Shown piece by piece: positions 5,282 through 5,750 of a DNA stretch of 5,750 nt. The stretch lies in assembly GCA_023430315.1 (NCBI GenBank), contig JAEZAW010000027.1, positions 1-5,750 of the forward strand, in the 5' to 3' direction. The stretch is from Pseudomonadota bacterium (GTDB lineage: Bacteria; Pseudomonadota; Alphaproteobacteria; Rhizobiales; Hyphomicrobiaceae). A program made the translations under genes and the position numbers. How positions within the stretch are numbered: position 1 is the stretch's first letter; every line of letters starts with the position of its first letter. The notes beneath the pieces are model-generated. The model was given only the letters and a program-made list of their open reading frames with translations. It was not told where the DNA came from and made no database searches.

Positions 5282-5750
5282 CTATTCGCTCTCGCTCTCA
5301 CGCTCGGGCGCCTGGAGCGTGACGCCGCCATCCACGACCAGCGTGTGACCGGTGATGTAGCGGGCATGATCCGACATCAGGAAGCGCACCGCATTGCCGA
5401 TGTCCCAGCCCGTTCCCTCGATGCCGAGAGAGGAGGCGCGGCGGCGATTGTCGCGCGCGGCGTCACTCATGCCCTTCGCATAGACCATCGGCGTGTAGAC
5501 AGGGCCCGGCGCTATGCAATTGACGCGGATGCCGTCCTTGCCGTGATCGACGGCCATGGCGCGCGTCAGGCCGATGATTGCGGCCTTCGTCGCGGTGTAG
5601 ATCGTGAGACCGCGCGGGCGGAGCGCCGAGATCGAGGAGACATTGACGATGGCGCCTCGGCCCGCCGTCTTGATCATGGCCGGAATGGCGTACTTCGCGG
5701 TGAGAAACATGACCTCGACATTGACCTGCATCATGCGCTGCCAGGTCTCT
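5282..5750 (-). CDS. Short-chain dehydrogenase/reductase (SDR), N-terminal part outside the window
   Basis: C-terminal 155 residues of a classical SDR, ending at the TAG at 5284-5282. The frame remains open to the window edge and reads ETWQR before the first methionine (5734-5732), a typical mid-protein SDR stretch. That methionine is therefore not the start, and about 100 residues, including the coenzyme-binding glycine loop, lie beyond 5750. Counting from the first visible residue, the catalytic residues are N10 (QVNVE), S38, Y51 and K55 (YTATK), all present. APGPVYTPM and TLVVDGG are typical later motifs. The sequence shares GTGWDIGNA and a similar ending with the downstream SDR (GTGWDVANA), so they are related, but the alignment is far from identical. 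The tail ERESESE is short, charged and unremarkable. Coenzyme preference cannot be judged without the N-terminus. It is the first visible gene of the enzyme operon. Confidence 0.93.
   Translation of the reverse strand, partial: ETWQRMMQVNVEVMFLTAKYAIPAMIKTAGRGAIVNVSSISALRPRGLTIYTATKAAIIGLTRAMAVDHGKDGIRVNCIAPGPVYTPMVYAKGMSDAARDNRRRASSLGIEGTGWDIGNAVRFLMSDHARYITGHTLVVDGGVTLQAPERESESE

Noticed and set aside
5282..5734. Treating the ATG at 5734-5732 as the start of a 150-residue SDR
   Set aside because: The frame is open upstream and encodes ETWQR in the normal SDR register, and the coenzyme-binding half would be missing. The gene is cut by the window edge, not truncated.
1..5750. CRISPR array, insertion sequence, tRNA, or tandem repeat
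   Set aside because: I saw no regularly spaced repeats, transposase motifs, terminal inverted repeats or tRNA-like cloverleaf on either strand.

Overview
This is a GC-rich window with one-way gene layout. All six protein-coding genes lie on the minus strand, so transcription runs from position 5750 towards position 1. High GC, GGAGG-type ribosome binding sites, a GTG start and the protein types suggest a proteobacterium. An alphaproteobacterium of the Hyphomicrobiales kind is my best guess, but no taxonomic marker is present.

In transcription order, the first block (5750 to 3881) is three tightly packed enzyme genes: the C-terminal part of a short-chain dehydrogenase/reductase (SDR) cut by the window edge, a cysteine-free carboxymuconolactone-decarboxylase-fold (AhpD-like) protein, and a complete second SDR. 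Gaps are 24 and 12 bases, and the Shine-Dalgarno of the second SDR overlaps the stop codon of the gene before it, so these look like one operon. The two SDRs resemble each other, sharing a GTGWD(I/V)xNA stretch near the C-terminus, but they are clearly diverged.

A 292-base gap (3880 to 3589) follows. It holds two hairpins just after the SDR gene, a short palindrome and a leader hairpin just before the next ribosome binding site. It probably holds the promoter or processing region for the second block, although I cannot identify a convincing promoter.

The second block (3588 to 1) is an ABC importer of the peptide/nickel/opine class: a secreted family 5 solute-binding protein, a DppB/OppB-type permease, and a DppC/OppC-type permease that lacks only its last residues. 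Three successive hairpins fill the 164-base gap between the binding protein and the first permease. The usual two ATPase genes are not in the window; if present they would lie beyond position 1.

Taken together, the window looks like an uptake-plus-catabolism locus: the transporter brings in a small molecule and the two dehydrogenases and the AhpD-like protein may oxidise or process it. The substrate cannot be read from the sequence. I see no mobile element, CRISPR array, tRNA or rRNA, and nothing that clearly amounts to a new system. The most interesting items are the enzyme trio and the hairpin array.
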